Virus record (IMG/VR): IMGVR_UViG_3300027708_000207
Span: 1 to 33,055 of that record
Source: a virus
Length of the DNA stretch: 33,055 bases
Direction: 5' to 3' (one strand)
Every line of letters begins with the position of its first letter. Within the stretch, counting starts at the first letter, position 1. Under the pieces are notes generated by a model. The model ran no database searches. It had not been told where the DNA came from and saw only the letters and a list, made by a program, of their open reading frames with translations. The position numbers were made by a program, and so were the translations under genes. This document shows positions 8,794 to 17,543 of the stretch, in pieces.

Positions 8794-11388
8794 TTACAGA
8801 GTAACTACGGTTCTTAATGTAATAATTTGTTCAGTAGATGGAGCAAATGGTTCTCTTACCGTAAAGAATAATAGATCACCTGAGAATGGATCAATTTCTC
8901 TTGGTACTATAGAACCTGCAGCATTTGGCACAATAAATTCATATCCACTAGGATTTACTAATACATCACCAGCAGCAATTTCAAAATTATTAAATACTGA
9001 TAATAATATTTGTGTTGTATTAAATTCTACTACACGATAATTTTTATAATTACTACCAGATGCTTCTTTCTTTTGTAATAGCATATCATAATCTAATTTA
9101 GATATATCAAAAGTAGTTCCTGCTGCAGCATTAATTAAAATACAACCAGAACCAGTATCAGCAGTAAAATTTAATTTACTATTAAACTTTTTAATATTTT
9201 TTATAAGTCCAGCTTTTCTATAGTCATTACTAATAATCATGCCTTGATTTTTAATTCTAGAGAAAGAACTATAGAACATTAATGAACTAGCATTTAGTTC
9301 GTCAATAGCATTTTTACCATGGCCACCCACTGGTGACATAATAGCTCTTGCTGATGCATTAATGCCAGAACCTGTTATAATAACATTTGTCCAAGTATAA
9401 TTTACACCTTTAGTTATTATATTGATTCTAGTAATTCTACCACCAACAATAACTGCTCTTGCTGTAGCACCAGTACCATCGCCTTGAATAGTAACTGTTG
9501 CCGTAGTATAACCAGTACCGGTATTAACTACTTTAATAAATTCAATTGCACCATTTACTGCTAATAACTCAACGTTAGCTTGTAAAGTATCAACATTACC
9601 TACAAATAAATTTGGTGTTATACTTGCATAAGTTGTATTAGGTGTTGCTGTAGCAGGATGTGCATAGTCAACTACTTGAATATTTGCATTAGTATATCCA
9701 ACTCCTGCGTCAGTAATTGTTATACCAACAATTTGACCAGCATCAGATACAATAGGAGTCATAATTGCTTCATTTTTTTGTGTTACTAATGTAACTGATG
9801 CTTGAGTACCAAAATAAGTTAAACTTAAAGTGCCATTTGTATTATTTGCTGCAGGATTTGCTAAACTAGCTGGAGAACTAGTAGAACTAGTTCCGCCACC
9901 AGAGTTAGAAACATAATAATAATAACCGCCTGCATTAATAATTGCATATTGATCATAAAATGTATTTTTAGCCCAAGTCTGTGGACCTAAATAAGTAAAT
10001 TGTAAGTTTCCAGTACCATTACTTTGCACTCCACTAGTATGTGTAGGCCCAGTAGAACCAGATGTTTGCCCTGCGGCTGTTATAGTTGATACTCTATAAA
10101 ATTGCCCATTATTTAGTACTACTGCATTAAGAGTAGTATATGCTGTATTTGCTATAAAATATGTATAATTACTAATACCTACACCCAATGGCGGATCAAT
10201 TGTTACTATTGGAGTAGACTCGTATCCTTTACCATAATTAGTAAAAGTTACTCCAGTTAAAGCGCCCGAAGAAATTGTTGGAGTAAGTGCAGTAGTTGCC
10301 ATAGTAGTACTAACTGCAGTTGGTGCTGTAACTGCTAAAGTTGGTAAAGCTTGCGCTGACCCCGCTGCTCCTGTGCCATATCCAGCCCCCGCATTAACAA
10401 TAGTTACTGATTTAACTGAATAAGGATCATCTTTTAAATACCCATCTCCGCTTACAGTAACTTTTGCTACATTACTATCGGGTGGAACAATTATATAAGA
10501 TACTGGAGTACCAGATGGAATAGTAGTTCCAGTATAATTTGCAGATAACACTGCAGCATAATCATTAGTCACTGAACTAATAGTACCAATTGTTTGCAAT
10601 GCACTATTTGAATCGTAATATTTAACAATATAGCCGGCTTTAAGTTGTGTACTAAACTTAGTAGGATAATTACCAGTAGCAACCCCAACTAATGCAGTGG
10701 GGGCGGCTGATGTAATATAAACTTGCCCTGCCCCATTAATTTGTGCAATGTAACCAGTACCACCAGATTCAATAGTAACACTAGTTATAGCACCATTAGA
10801 ATAAAATTGATTCTTAATTGCAGTACTTACTGGCATATAATCATTTGATAAAAATCTATTTCTTAATGAAATAGGAATTGTATACATAAACTTCCAAATA
10901 TAACCATCAGCAGTAGAAAAAGAAGTTGAACTTGTACCAGATGGGGTAACAGTAGATTTTGAATTATAATTATTTGAAATACATTTGTATACATTATATT
11001 CAGTAGTAATTACATAGAATTTTGCAGTTTCAAGTTTAGTAGCACCTGAATATGCAGGTTCATTTGCCGTAATAGCGTCATCATACATATCATATATAGT
11101 ACCAGAAGCCCAGTCATATCTAGGCACTACAAATGCAACATCTGAAGAACTAATTGCTTTTGCTGTTAAAATGTCTCTTCTTACATGTAAGTCATATCTA
11201 AAATTATCTTGCGGTTCACCTGGGTTATCCGTTGTACTAGATGAAATAAATGGGCTTAAAAAGTCTGTCCAAGTATTCTCTTTGCCAATCCAATGATAAT
11301 AGCGTGCAGTTTTACCAGTAACCTCATTAAAGATTGCTTCAGTAATAGACTTTTTAAATCTTGACTTAAATAAAGAATAGCTTGACAT
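8794..11388 (-). CDS. gp8: gp8-like baseplate wedge protein with a large central insertion
   Basis: 864 aa against 334 in T4. Residues 1-195 match the gp8 N-terminal half: a Trp-x-D start, VPRYDWASGTIYDMYDD (88-104), a VYKCI segment, ADGYIWKFMYTIP (160-172) and NDYMPV. Residues about 684-735 match the C-terminal half: SPVGGHGKNAIDELNA followed by NDYRKAGLI. Between them lie about 480 residues: several I-x-x-V-x-I-x-x-x-G-x-GY repeats (near 201-213, 326-338, 377-390, 553-566 and 616-628) and two tandem Trp/Tyr modules (about 410-467 and 470-530) with the PTHTSG motif. In T4, gp8 is a dimeric wedge part that binds gp6, gp7 and gp10. The gene lies between a fibre-type gene and the DUF4815 gene. 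The gp8 assignment rests on both conserved halves. The role of the insert is unknown, with surface exposure and glycan contact possible. Confidence 0.85.
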   Translation of the reverse strand: MSSYSLFKSRFKKSITEAIFNEVTGKTARYYHWIGKENTWTDFLSPFISSSTTDNPGEPQDNFRYDLHVRRDILTAKAISSSDVAFVVPRYDWASGTIYDMYDDAITANEPAYSGATKLETAKFYVITTEYNVYKCISNNYNSKSTVTPSGTSSTSFSTADGYIWKFMYTIPISLRNRFLSNDYMPVSTAIKNQFYSNGAITSVTIESGGTGYIAQINGAGQVYITSAAPTALVGVATGNYPTKFSTQLKAGYIVKYYDSNSALQTIGTISSVTNDYAAVLSANYTGTTIPSGTPVSYIIVPPDSNVAKVTVSGDGYLKDDPYSVKSVTIVNAGAGYGTGAAGSAQALPTLAVTAPTAVSTTMATTALTPTISSGALTGVTFTNYGKGYESTPIVTIDPPLGVGISNYTYFIANTAYTTLNAVVLNNGQFYRVSTITAAGQTSGSTGPTHTSGVQSNGTGNLQFTYLGPQTWAKNTFYDQYAIINAGGYYYYVSNSGGGTSSTSSPASLANPAANNTNGTLSLTYFGTQASVTLVTQKNEAIMTPIVSDAGQIVGITITDAGVGYTNANIQVVDYAHPATATPNTTYASITPNLFVGNVDTLQANVELLAVNGAIEFIKVVNTGTGYTTATVTIQGDGTGATARAVIVGGRITRINIITKGVNYTWTNVIITGSGINASARAIMSPVGGHGKNAIDELNASSLMFYSSFSRIKNQGMIISNDYRKAGLIKNIKKFNSKLNFTADTGSGCILINAAAGTTFDISKLDYDMLLQKKEASGSNYKNYRVVEFNTTQILLSVFNNFEIAAGDVLVNPSGYEFIVPNAAGSIVPREIDPFSGDLLFFTVREPFAPSTEQIITLRTVVTL

Positions 11389-11391
11389 ATA

Positions 11392-12345
11392 TTAACCTAC
11401 GGTAATTGTCCATGAAATAACTAATGTATCAGTAGTTGCGGTTTTATTAATAGCCGGGAATGTTGTTCTACACATCATAGTACCTGATGCTAATTTATGA
11501 TTAGTACCCAAACCAGATGTAATTGGAATAATTGGGTTAAATGTATATGTTCCAGCAGCTTGGGCTGCAGTAATATATGAACTTAAAGTAATAGTATTAG
11601 TAGTAGTGTTTACATTAGTAACAGTTGTACCTGCAGGTATACCTGATGTTCCTGTTATAACTTGACCAGGTAAAATATTTGTTGTACCAGTAAGTACAAT
11701 AGTATTTGCTCCTACTGCTCCACCAGATGAATAAGTACCACTTATTGCAGTGCCACCAAGTGCAGCATTAGCAGCAGAATTTGCTAATTTAATTGCGCTG
11801 CTAGTACTAGTAACATAAACATAATAAATGCCAGAATCGATTAAGCCAGAAATAGCAGTACCGCCACCTGTAGTATATCTTACTTGATCTTGAGTAGTAA
11901 AACCATGTATTGATGGGGTTACTGTTGCTATTGTACTTCCAGTAACACTGGTATTACCATCAAATGTTACTGATTTACTTGCTGATGCATTAAAAATACC
12001 AGCTTCTTGAATAGTATAAGTAGTTGATACTGGAGCAAATGAAGCAACGTATGTAATATTAGTACCAGACACAGTGGTAGTAGCCGTAGCAACCCGCTGA
12101 ACTTCACCAGTTAAAAGTGTTTGCGCTATGGCAGATGTTGCATTTCCTGTCCCAATTGCCATTTGTGACATAGCATTCATAATCATATTGGAAGAGCCAG
12201 CATAAGCTAACTTATTAGCAACATATTCTTTACCTGCAGTAACTACTAAGTTAGGAACATGGCGAGAATCTTTAATATTATTATTCTTGTCATATAGTTT
12301 TATATCTAAATCACCGGTTAAAGTAATTCCTGAGTTGAAGTTCAT
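11392..12345 (-). CDS. Fibre-type beta protein split by an inserted module pair
   Basis: 317 aa. Residues 1-120 and 285-317 together look like a compact phage beta protein of about 150 aa: GDLDIKLYDKNN, VVTAGKEYVANKL, AIGTGN, LLTGEVQR, EAGIFNA, then TMMCRTTFPAINK and LVISWTITVG. In proteins of this type EAGIFN is normally followed closely by the MxxRTxFPxINK strand. Here about 164 residues intervene (121-284), holding an HGFTTQDQVRYTT unit and a TTNILPGQVITGT unit. A strong ribosome binding site, AGGAG, lies seven bases before ATG 12345, in the gap after the 874-aa gene. It sits between wedge genes, so it is probably a virion part, perhaps a tail-fibre connector. No enzyme motif was seen. Confidence 0.7.
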   Translation of the reverse strand: MNFNSGITLTGDLDIKLYDKNNNIKDSRHVPNLVVTAGKEYVANKLAYAGSSNMIMNAMSQMAIGTGNATSAIAQTLLTGEVQRVATATTTVSGTNITYVASFAPVSTTYTIQEAGIFNASASKSVTFDGNTSVTGSTIATVTPSIHGFTTQDQVRYTTGGGTAISGLIDSGIYYVYVTSTSSAIKLANSAANAALGGTAISGTYSSGGAVGANTIVLTGTTNILPGQVITGTSGIPAGTTVTNVNTTTNTITLSSYITAAQAAGTYTFNPIIPITSGLGTNHKLASGTMMCRTTFPAINKTATTDTLVISWTITVG

Positions 12346-12353
12346 TTTTTCTC

Positions 12354-14978
12354 CTATGCCTCAGTAAATACTGTGGCTGTTTCTGGGTTATATGTATCGG
12401 CAAAATATATTTCTGAATCATATGGATTAATTTTAGCCCAACCACCAAGACCAGACATATTTGCAAAATCATTTGTTATTGATTTATTTATTGTAGCAAA
12501 AGTTGCCTTAGAAACGTATTGAGATATTGTTTGTGATCCAGTTAAACTAGTTGGATTATAATTATTCTGAATTTGGAATTCAGAGTATAATGCAGTACCA
12601 GCTGGGTGAACAATAGATTTTACATATGATTTATAGCTTTCTAATTTCTGATTAATTTTTAATAGATATGAATATTTTTGATAGTACTTACTATCTTGAA
12701 TATAAACAGTATCACTAACAAACCCATCATTTGCAGTATAATAACCTTGATATTTAGCTACTGCACCAATTTTAAAACTAATAAGAGCTAAATTATCTGT
12801 TTGCGTACTAGTACCATTAACTGATTCAGAATAGAATGTTTTCTTAATATCACCAGTATATGAAGGATCAGAATATGAATTAACACCAATTGCCCATTGT
12901 GCTGCAGTTTGAGCTGCTACAGTAACTCCAGATGGAACTGCTACTGTTAAACTAGAATCTGATGCTATTGCAGTTACATAACCAATTGATGTAGTAACTC
13001 CACCAATAATTAACTGAAATATATCATTAACTGCAACCTGCTTAGTAAATACTGTAGCTGAGCCAACAACTACACTTCCAGTTACTGTAATAGAACCTGC
13101 AGCAGAAATTGCAGGGGTAGCAACAGTACCAATTGAAGTTGTTATGGTAATCTCATTTGCTACCAATTGTGGAGTATTTACAGTATACGTATATGGATAT
13201 ACAGAAGTTTGTAATGCACCAGTAATTATAGTATTTGCAGTAACACCAGTACCTGTTAATATTGAGCCAATTGGTAAAATAGCTGATGATTGAGATGATA
13301 CTGTTAATACATTACCAGAAGTACCAACTACTCCACTATCAATTCTAGCAACAATTGTTTGGTTACCAATTGATGCATCTGCTACTGTCCACGTATTTGG
13401 ATTAATTAAATATCCATAATCAACGTATGGTAAAAGACTAGAATCATCTGGTAATGAAAATGATGCGGCTTGATTAGGTGCACCACCTGAAATTGATGAT
13501 GCAGTAACAACGTTTTGCTTAGATGCTAAAAATAAAAAGTCATCTTGATAGCCTGCACCAAATTGTAGAATAGAAAGCTTTAATATACCACCAGTACTAT
13601 CTACCTTTGTAACTTTAAGTAATTGATTAATAGTAACTGAGCCAACTTGATTGCTACAGGTAATCAAATCACCAATAGCCCAGCCAGACCCATTGTTACC
13701 AGAATCAATACTGTATCCCACAACAGTAGGAATTAATGTAGCATAAGAATCATATCCATCTAAATAAATTGTATCACCGGCACTTAAATTACCATAAAAG
13801 TTTTTATCTAATGAAAGCTCATATACATAATCTCTTACATATGCTGCTTTTGACGCAATAACTTTAACAGATGTTCTAGCGCCTTTAATTAATACTTGAT
13901 TACCAATAAATGTATTTGCAATTATTCCAGATTGTTCCGGATCACTTGTTGACGCATATCCAGTACCAGATCCTGCATCATTTGCAACAAATTGAGCATT
14001 TTCAGCAATTGCAGTAACCGTAATGTTTGATAGGTTATATGATTCACTTATTGCATATACACCTCTGCCACTTGTACCAGAAATAACTGCAGTAATATAT
14101 GTACCTGGGTTTAATCTTGCGCTTGAAATTTGTTGGCCAATTGCTAAACTGCCTGATTTTACATTAGTAACAGTCATAACAGATCCTGGTAATAATGGAT
14201 CATTTGATGCACTAATTGATGCCGTAAATACAGCAGTGTTAGGCGTAGCATTAACTATATTTACATTATATAAATTACTATGCGAAATACTAATAGTGTA
14301 TACTGTATTAACATCCCCATAACCTGATACTAAGTTAGATATTTTTGTACCATTAGTAATACCAATGCCAGAAATAGTTTGACCAACAACTAGCATTCCA
14401 GAATTAATTGAAGTAACAGTTAATGTTGTTCCAGATATATCACATACAACATCAGTTGTTGTTGAAGCGCCATAACTAAACCAATCTGTGTTACCAACGT
14501 CAGTAATAGTATATACTATACCTGGTGAAAATTTACCAGCAGAAGCATTTATTGTTGTTGGGAATTGCGCAAAAATAGAAGTATCTTGGTTCCATTTACC
14601 ATCAGAACATTTAAGAACTGAATCCCATGGATATGATACATCTACATTTTTATTATAAAGTATTTTAAAAAGAAACTTATATGACTCTTCAGTACCTTTT
14701 GATATAAAGGTTTGTTTAGATTTTCTTAATAAGAGTCTAGGATCTGCATATAAATTAGAAGCATCAGGTGCAGAAATTAAACCTAGTTCAGAATTAATGT
14801 ATGTAATATAGTCATATAATGTAGTATCTACATCACGTAAGTCTGCTAAATCGCGTTTATCAACAATATCTAAATACTCATAATAAGCTTTTAGGAATTG
14901 AACAAACGTATCATAATCCTCCCTAATAAAATCGGGAAGTTGTTGACTAACTACATTTTGTAATTTGGTTTCAGCCAT
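12354..14978 (-). CDS. Modular baseplate wedge-type structural protein
   Basis: 874 aa. Residues 1-140 are a conserved helical head (LPDFIREDYDTFVQFLKAYY, RDVDTTLYDYITYI, ISKGTEESYKFLFKILYNK, SDGKWNQDTSIF), found in large virion proteins encoded beside gp6 in T4-like marine phages. A second conserved block is at about 740-804 (YQGYYTANDGFVSD, DSKYYQKYSYLLKIN, VKSIVHPAGTALYSEF). Between them are small beta modules: two of the type V-x-S-G-x-L-x-x-G-Q-x-I-S (about 184-235 and 266-325), another at about 556-615, and one at about 625-700 (GSVVVGSATVF). Its place directly after gp6 (TAATG overlap at 14978) is that of T4 gene 7, so it may replace gp7. That is inferred from position, not from detectable gp7 similarity. 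Confidence 0.75.
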   Translation of the reverse strand: MAETKLQNVVSQQLPDFIREDYDTFVQFLKAYYEYLDIVDKRDLADLRDVDTTLYDYITYINSELGLISAPDASNLYADPRLLLRKSKQTFISKGTEESYKFLFKILYNKNVDVSYPWDSVLKCSDGKWNQDTSIFAQFPTTINASAGKFSPGIVYTITDVGNTDWFSYGASTTTDVVCDISGTTLTVTSINSGMLVVGQTISGIGITNGTKISNLVSGYGDVNTVYTISISHSNLYNVNIVNATPNTAVFTASISASNDPLLPGSVMTVTNVKSGSLAIGQQISSARLNPGTYITAVISGTSGRGVYAISESYNLSNITVTAIAENAQFVANDAGSGTGYASTSDPEQSGIIANTFIGNQVLIKGARTSVKVIASKAAYVRDYVYELSLDKNFYGNLSAGDTIYLDGYDSYATLIPTVVGYSIDSGNNGSGWAIGDLITCSNQVGSVTINQLLKVTKVDSTGGILKLSILQFGAGYQDDFLFLASKQNVVTASSISGGAPNQAASFSLPDDSSLLPYVDYGYLINPNTWTVADASIGNQTIVARIDSGVVGTSGNVLTVSSQSSAILPIGSILTGTGVTANTIITGALQTSVYPYTYTVNTPQLVANEITITTSIGTVATPAISAAGSITVTGSVVVGSATVFTKQVAVNDIFQLIIGGVTTSIGYVTAIASDSSLTVAVPSGVTVAAQTAAQWAIGVNSYSDPSYTGDIKKTFYSESVNGTSTQTDNLALISFKIGAVAKYQGYYTANDGFVSDTVYIQDSKYYQKYSYLLKINQKLESYKSYVKSIVHPAGTALYSEFQIQNNYNPTSLTGSQTISQYVSKATFATINKSITNDFANMSGLGGWAKINPYDSEIYFADTYNPETATVFTEA

Positions 14979-16849
14979 TAATTTCTACTTGATGTAAAGA
15001 TATAATTAGTATTACCTGCAGCATCACCAGAAGCAACACGATCAAGAATGATGTTAACATTCAAAGTTTCTGGAGGAATTTTAACTAATTGATTGCGAAT
15101 TGCAACAACATCATTTGATTGTGGTTTAATAACAAATTCAAATGCTGTGCCAACAATAGCAGAAATTTCTAAATTAGATATGTTTAAAATTCCATTAAAA
15201 TAATCAACAGTACCAATATTTTCATTAATATATATTTTTGAATTATTATAATAATAGAACATTCTTAATGTTCCTAATCCAGTTGCAGATAATCCACCAT
15301 CAATTATTTGTGGAATATCATCGATATACATAACTTGGGAATATCCAGGAATATAGAATCCTGAAGATAAAACCGATTCTTCAGCAGCACCTGAATCATA
15401 AATTGGATTTGCTAAGTTTATATAATAATTTGCTAGTAGGTTATATTTAACTTCAACTTGACGATGTAATAATATTGTCATAATATTAGAAACAATAGAT
15501 GCTTCAGTATTATCAATTAATGAACTTAGTTTAGAGAACCTAAATACACCATCAAATTTGTTTAATGCTGTATCATTATAATCTGTAATAGTAGCATAAA
15601 TTAATGCTTTTAATTGATCTGCAGAATATTGTGTTAAGCGGGGGTTATAGTATGCAGTAACATCTATTTGCAAGTCAATATAGTTTGCATCTACAATTTC
15701 AGGTGTAATAGATACTACATTCTTTTTCTTAAGTACTTCACGTTTAACGTATGCTTTTTCTACATCAGTTAATGTTAAAGCATTATATGGCTTAATGCAA
15801 ACAAATACTTTACCGTAAACTGGAGGTAGATTATCTTCTCCACCCCATACTGATATAGATTCAGCATTTGGGTAATAGTTATAGATTAAAGATTTGTAAT
15901 CTTCTGTTGTAACCGCTCTATTTTGAGTTGAATAAGCACGAGGTGCATTAAATCTAATTGATTCAATTGATTCAATATCAGAGCCACCAGTTGCAGCTAT
16001 ATTTGTAGTAACATTAATTGCACCACCTAGAGATATATCACTACCCGTATATGTAAATACTTTTGCGCCATTAGGAGCAGATTTATTACACACTAAATAA
16101 TTTAATATTACAATATTTCCTGTATTTACCGCTTTACCAATAACCCCATTACCAAATTCTAATTCATATAATTGATTTTCAATTTCTTTTATATGATAGA
16201 TTGCATCTGATTCAGTTAAACTAAGAATATATTCTTGATTATTAAATGTAGTAAATTGAGCTGAAGTAGCACTATCTTGTACTCGTACAGTAAGTGTACT
16301 TAAATCTACATCCATGTTTGGCACTAAATATCTTTGACCTTCTGCTGCAGTATATTTAAATTGTAAAGGAGTACCTTCTTTAATTTGTACATTGTCAAAT
16401 GTATATGAAGTACCATCAACATTAATTGCGGTAATAATATCTTGTGTTGTAGAAAATACATAAGATGTACCGTCAAATGTAGTAGAAAATGTACTTTTAG
16501 CTGGAAGTAGTAATGTTGCAGGTTTTACTCCGTTACTAGGTAGTGTAACTACAATTTTTATATAAGCAGTAGATGCTTTAACTGAAGATGGAATATAACC
16601 AATTTCTTTTGCACGTGATACAACGCTTGAACGTTTAGAAGCAGAATCAATAAACATTTCATTAACTGCAAGATTTTTATATAATGCATTATAATGTGTA
16701 TTATATGCTAAAATGTCCATAAGAACGTTCATTGCTGAACCTTCAAAATTATAATCTTTTAATTCTGTTTGACTACTCATGAACGTTATTAAGTTTTTCT
16801 TAATTTGATCAAAGTCAAGGTCAGTGGTTGGGATTCTGATATTAGCCAT
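14978..16849 (-). CDS. gp6: Baseplate wedge subunit gp6
   Basis: 623 aa against 660 in T4. The N-terminus (IPTTDLDFDQIKKNLITF, then FEGSAMNVLMDILAYNTHY and NEMFIDSASKRSSVV) is diagnostic of T4 gp6 and of the Baseplate_J-like superfamily. Further on it has YELEFGNGVIGKAV, the RAYSTQNRAVTTEDYKSLI segment and YPNAESISVWGGED, all typical of the family. In T4, gp6 dimers form the ring joining adjacent wedges around the hub and contact gp25 and gp53. The start overlaps the gp25 stop as TAATG, and its own stop overlaps the next gene in the same way. No truncation or odd residue was noticed. Confidence 0.95.
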   Translation of the reverse strand: MANIRIPTTDLDFDQIKKNLITFMSSQTELKDYNFEGSAMNVLMDILAYNTHYNALYKNLAVNEMFIDSASKRSSVVSRAKEIGYIPSSVKASTAYIKIVVTLPSNGVKPATLLLPAKSTFSTTFDGTSYVFSTTQDIITAINVDGTSYTFDNVQIKEGTPLQFKYTAAEGQRYLVPNMDVDLSTLTVRVQDSATSAQFTTFNNQEYILSLTESDAIYHIKEIENQLYELEFGNGVIGKAVNTGNIVILNYLVCNKSAPNGAKVFTYTGSDISLGGAINVTTNIAATGGSDIESIESIRFNAPRAYSTQNRAVTTEDYKSLIYNYYPNAESISVWGGEDNLPPVYGKVFVCIKPYNALTLTDVEKAYVKREVLKKKNVVSITPEIVDANYIDLQIDVTAYYNPRLTQYSADQLKALIYATITDYNDTALNKFDGVFRFSKLSSLIDNTEASIVSNIMTILLHRQVEVKYNLLANYYINLANPIYDSGAAEESVLSSGFYIPGYSQVMYIDDIPQIIDGGLSATGLGTLRMFYYYNNSKIYINENIGTVDYFNGILNISNLEISAIVGTAFEFVIKPQSNDVVAIRNQLVKIPPETLNVNIILDRVASGDAAGNTNYIFTSSRN

Positions 16850-17241
16850 TAGCGTGTTCTCGTGAGTACTAAATCTACATTAATTGGGGTTGTTGTATTA
16901 ACAATTAGGAATTCTATTCTTACATATACTTCATGATTGTCTGGTGAAATATTAACATAAACATCAATTAGTCTCACCCTTGGCTCAAAATTTGTTATAG
17001 TGTCAATAATAGAACGCTGAATCATTGTTCCTAACATAGGAGTTGCTGGTTCAAATAGTAAACCACGCAACTGAGAACCAACTTCTGAATGGAATGGTCT
17101 CTCATAGTTTTGAGTTAGTACTAGATTCTTAACTGATTGTTTTATTGCTTCTTCGTCGTACTTCAATGTGACGTCACCAGTTCCTGGGTGAGCAATAAAG
17201 TTTAAGTCTAAATCTGAGAATGTTCTAGTGTTTCTTGCCAT
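16849..17241 (-). CDS. gp25: Baseplate wedge subunit gp25
   Basis: 130 aa against 132 in T4. The gp25/W-family core is clear: DLDLNFIAHPGTGDVTLKYD, EEAIKQSVKNLVLTQNYERP, GSQLRGLLFEP and the characteristic FEPRVRL motif (about 91-97). gp25 contacts gp6 and gp53 at the inner baseplate and helps trigger sheath contraction. Related proteins occur in type VI secretion (TssE). A perfect TATAAATA lies just upstream of ATG 17241, so close that the late transcript would start at or near the start codon. No other Met is found before residue 80, so this start is preferred. Confidence 0.95.
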   Translation of the reverse strand: MARNTRTFSDLDLNFIAHPGTGDVTLKYDEEAIKQSVKNLVLTQNYERPFHSEVGSQLRGLLFEPATPMLGTMIQRSIIDTITNFEPRVRLIDVYVNISPDNHEVYVRIEFLIVNTTTPINVDLVLTRTR

Positions 17242-17246
17242 GGTAA

Positions 17247-17254
17247 TATTTATA
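17247..17254 (-). promoter_or_regulatory. Candidate T4-type late promoter (TATAAATA) at the gp25 start
   Basis: The minus strand reads TATAAATATTACC and then ATG of gp25. The octamer matches the T4 late promoter exactly and lies in the 14-base gap between the PAAR and gp25 genes. Initiation about six bases downstream would give a leaderless or nearly leaderless gp25-gp6 mRNA. A chance A/T-rich match is a serious alternative. Confidence 0.45.
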
Positions 17255-17255
17255 G

Positions 17256-17543
17256 CTATCCAAAGAATGTATTAGGAGAACCTTGAGCTATTGCTGATCC
17301 ACATGCAACCATATCTCCGATTCTTGCCGCAGGAATACGATTAATGAAAACTGTGGAAGATCCGGTTTTACATGTAGAATCATGGCAAGAACCTGAATGA
17401 TCACAATGTTCTATCCAATGGTCTCCAACTCTATGTGCATTTAACCCATTAACAAATGTATCTGGGGAACCTGCATCATTCTTGCGCGGTTCAAATCCAT
17501 CATGACCTGTACAAACATCTCCTAATCTAGTAGCGGCTGGCAT
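17256..17543 (-). CDS. PAAR-repeat spike-tip protein (gp5.4 type)
   Basis: 95 aa from the start MPAATRLGDVCTGHDGF. A longer ORF begins at 17579, but ATG 17543 overlaps the upstream stop as TAATG, like its neighbours, and PAATRLGD is the normal PAAR beginning. The protein carries paired PAAR-like units, AATRLGD (3-9) and PAARIGD (71-77), each followed by a GSP(D/N)TF or STVFING segment. PAAR proteins sharpen the gp5 spike and bind a metal through His and Cys. H14, H42 and C81 are plausible ligands. A dense Cys/His stretch lies between (H42, H46, C47, H49, C53, H54, C58). It is encoded after the spike and adhesin genes and just before gp25, as expected for a tail-tip cap. Confidence 0.92.
   Translation of the reverse strand: MPAATRLGDVCTGHDGFEPRKNDAGSPDTFVNGLNAHRVGDHWIEHCDHSGSCHDSTCKTGSSTVFINRIPAARIGDMVACGSAIAQGSPNTFFG

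Noticed and set aside
8714-9040. 108-aa plus-strand ORF across the gp8/DUF4815 gap
   Set aside because: It covers the end of one certain gene and the start of another on the other strand, and its predicted protein has no recognisable motif.
12485-12492. AATAAATA on the minus strand inside the 874-aa gene, considered as a late promoter
   Set aside because: It is well inside coding sequence, about 140 bases from the next start, and single-mismatch octamers are expected often by chance in this A/T-rich DNA. The similar match at 23664-23671 was left out for the same reason.
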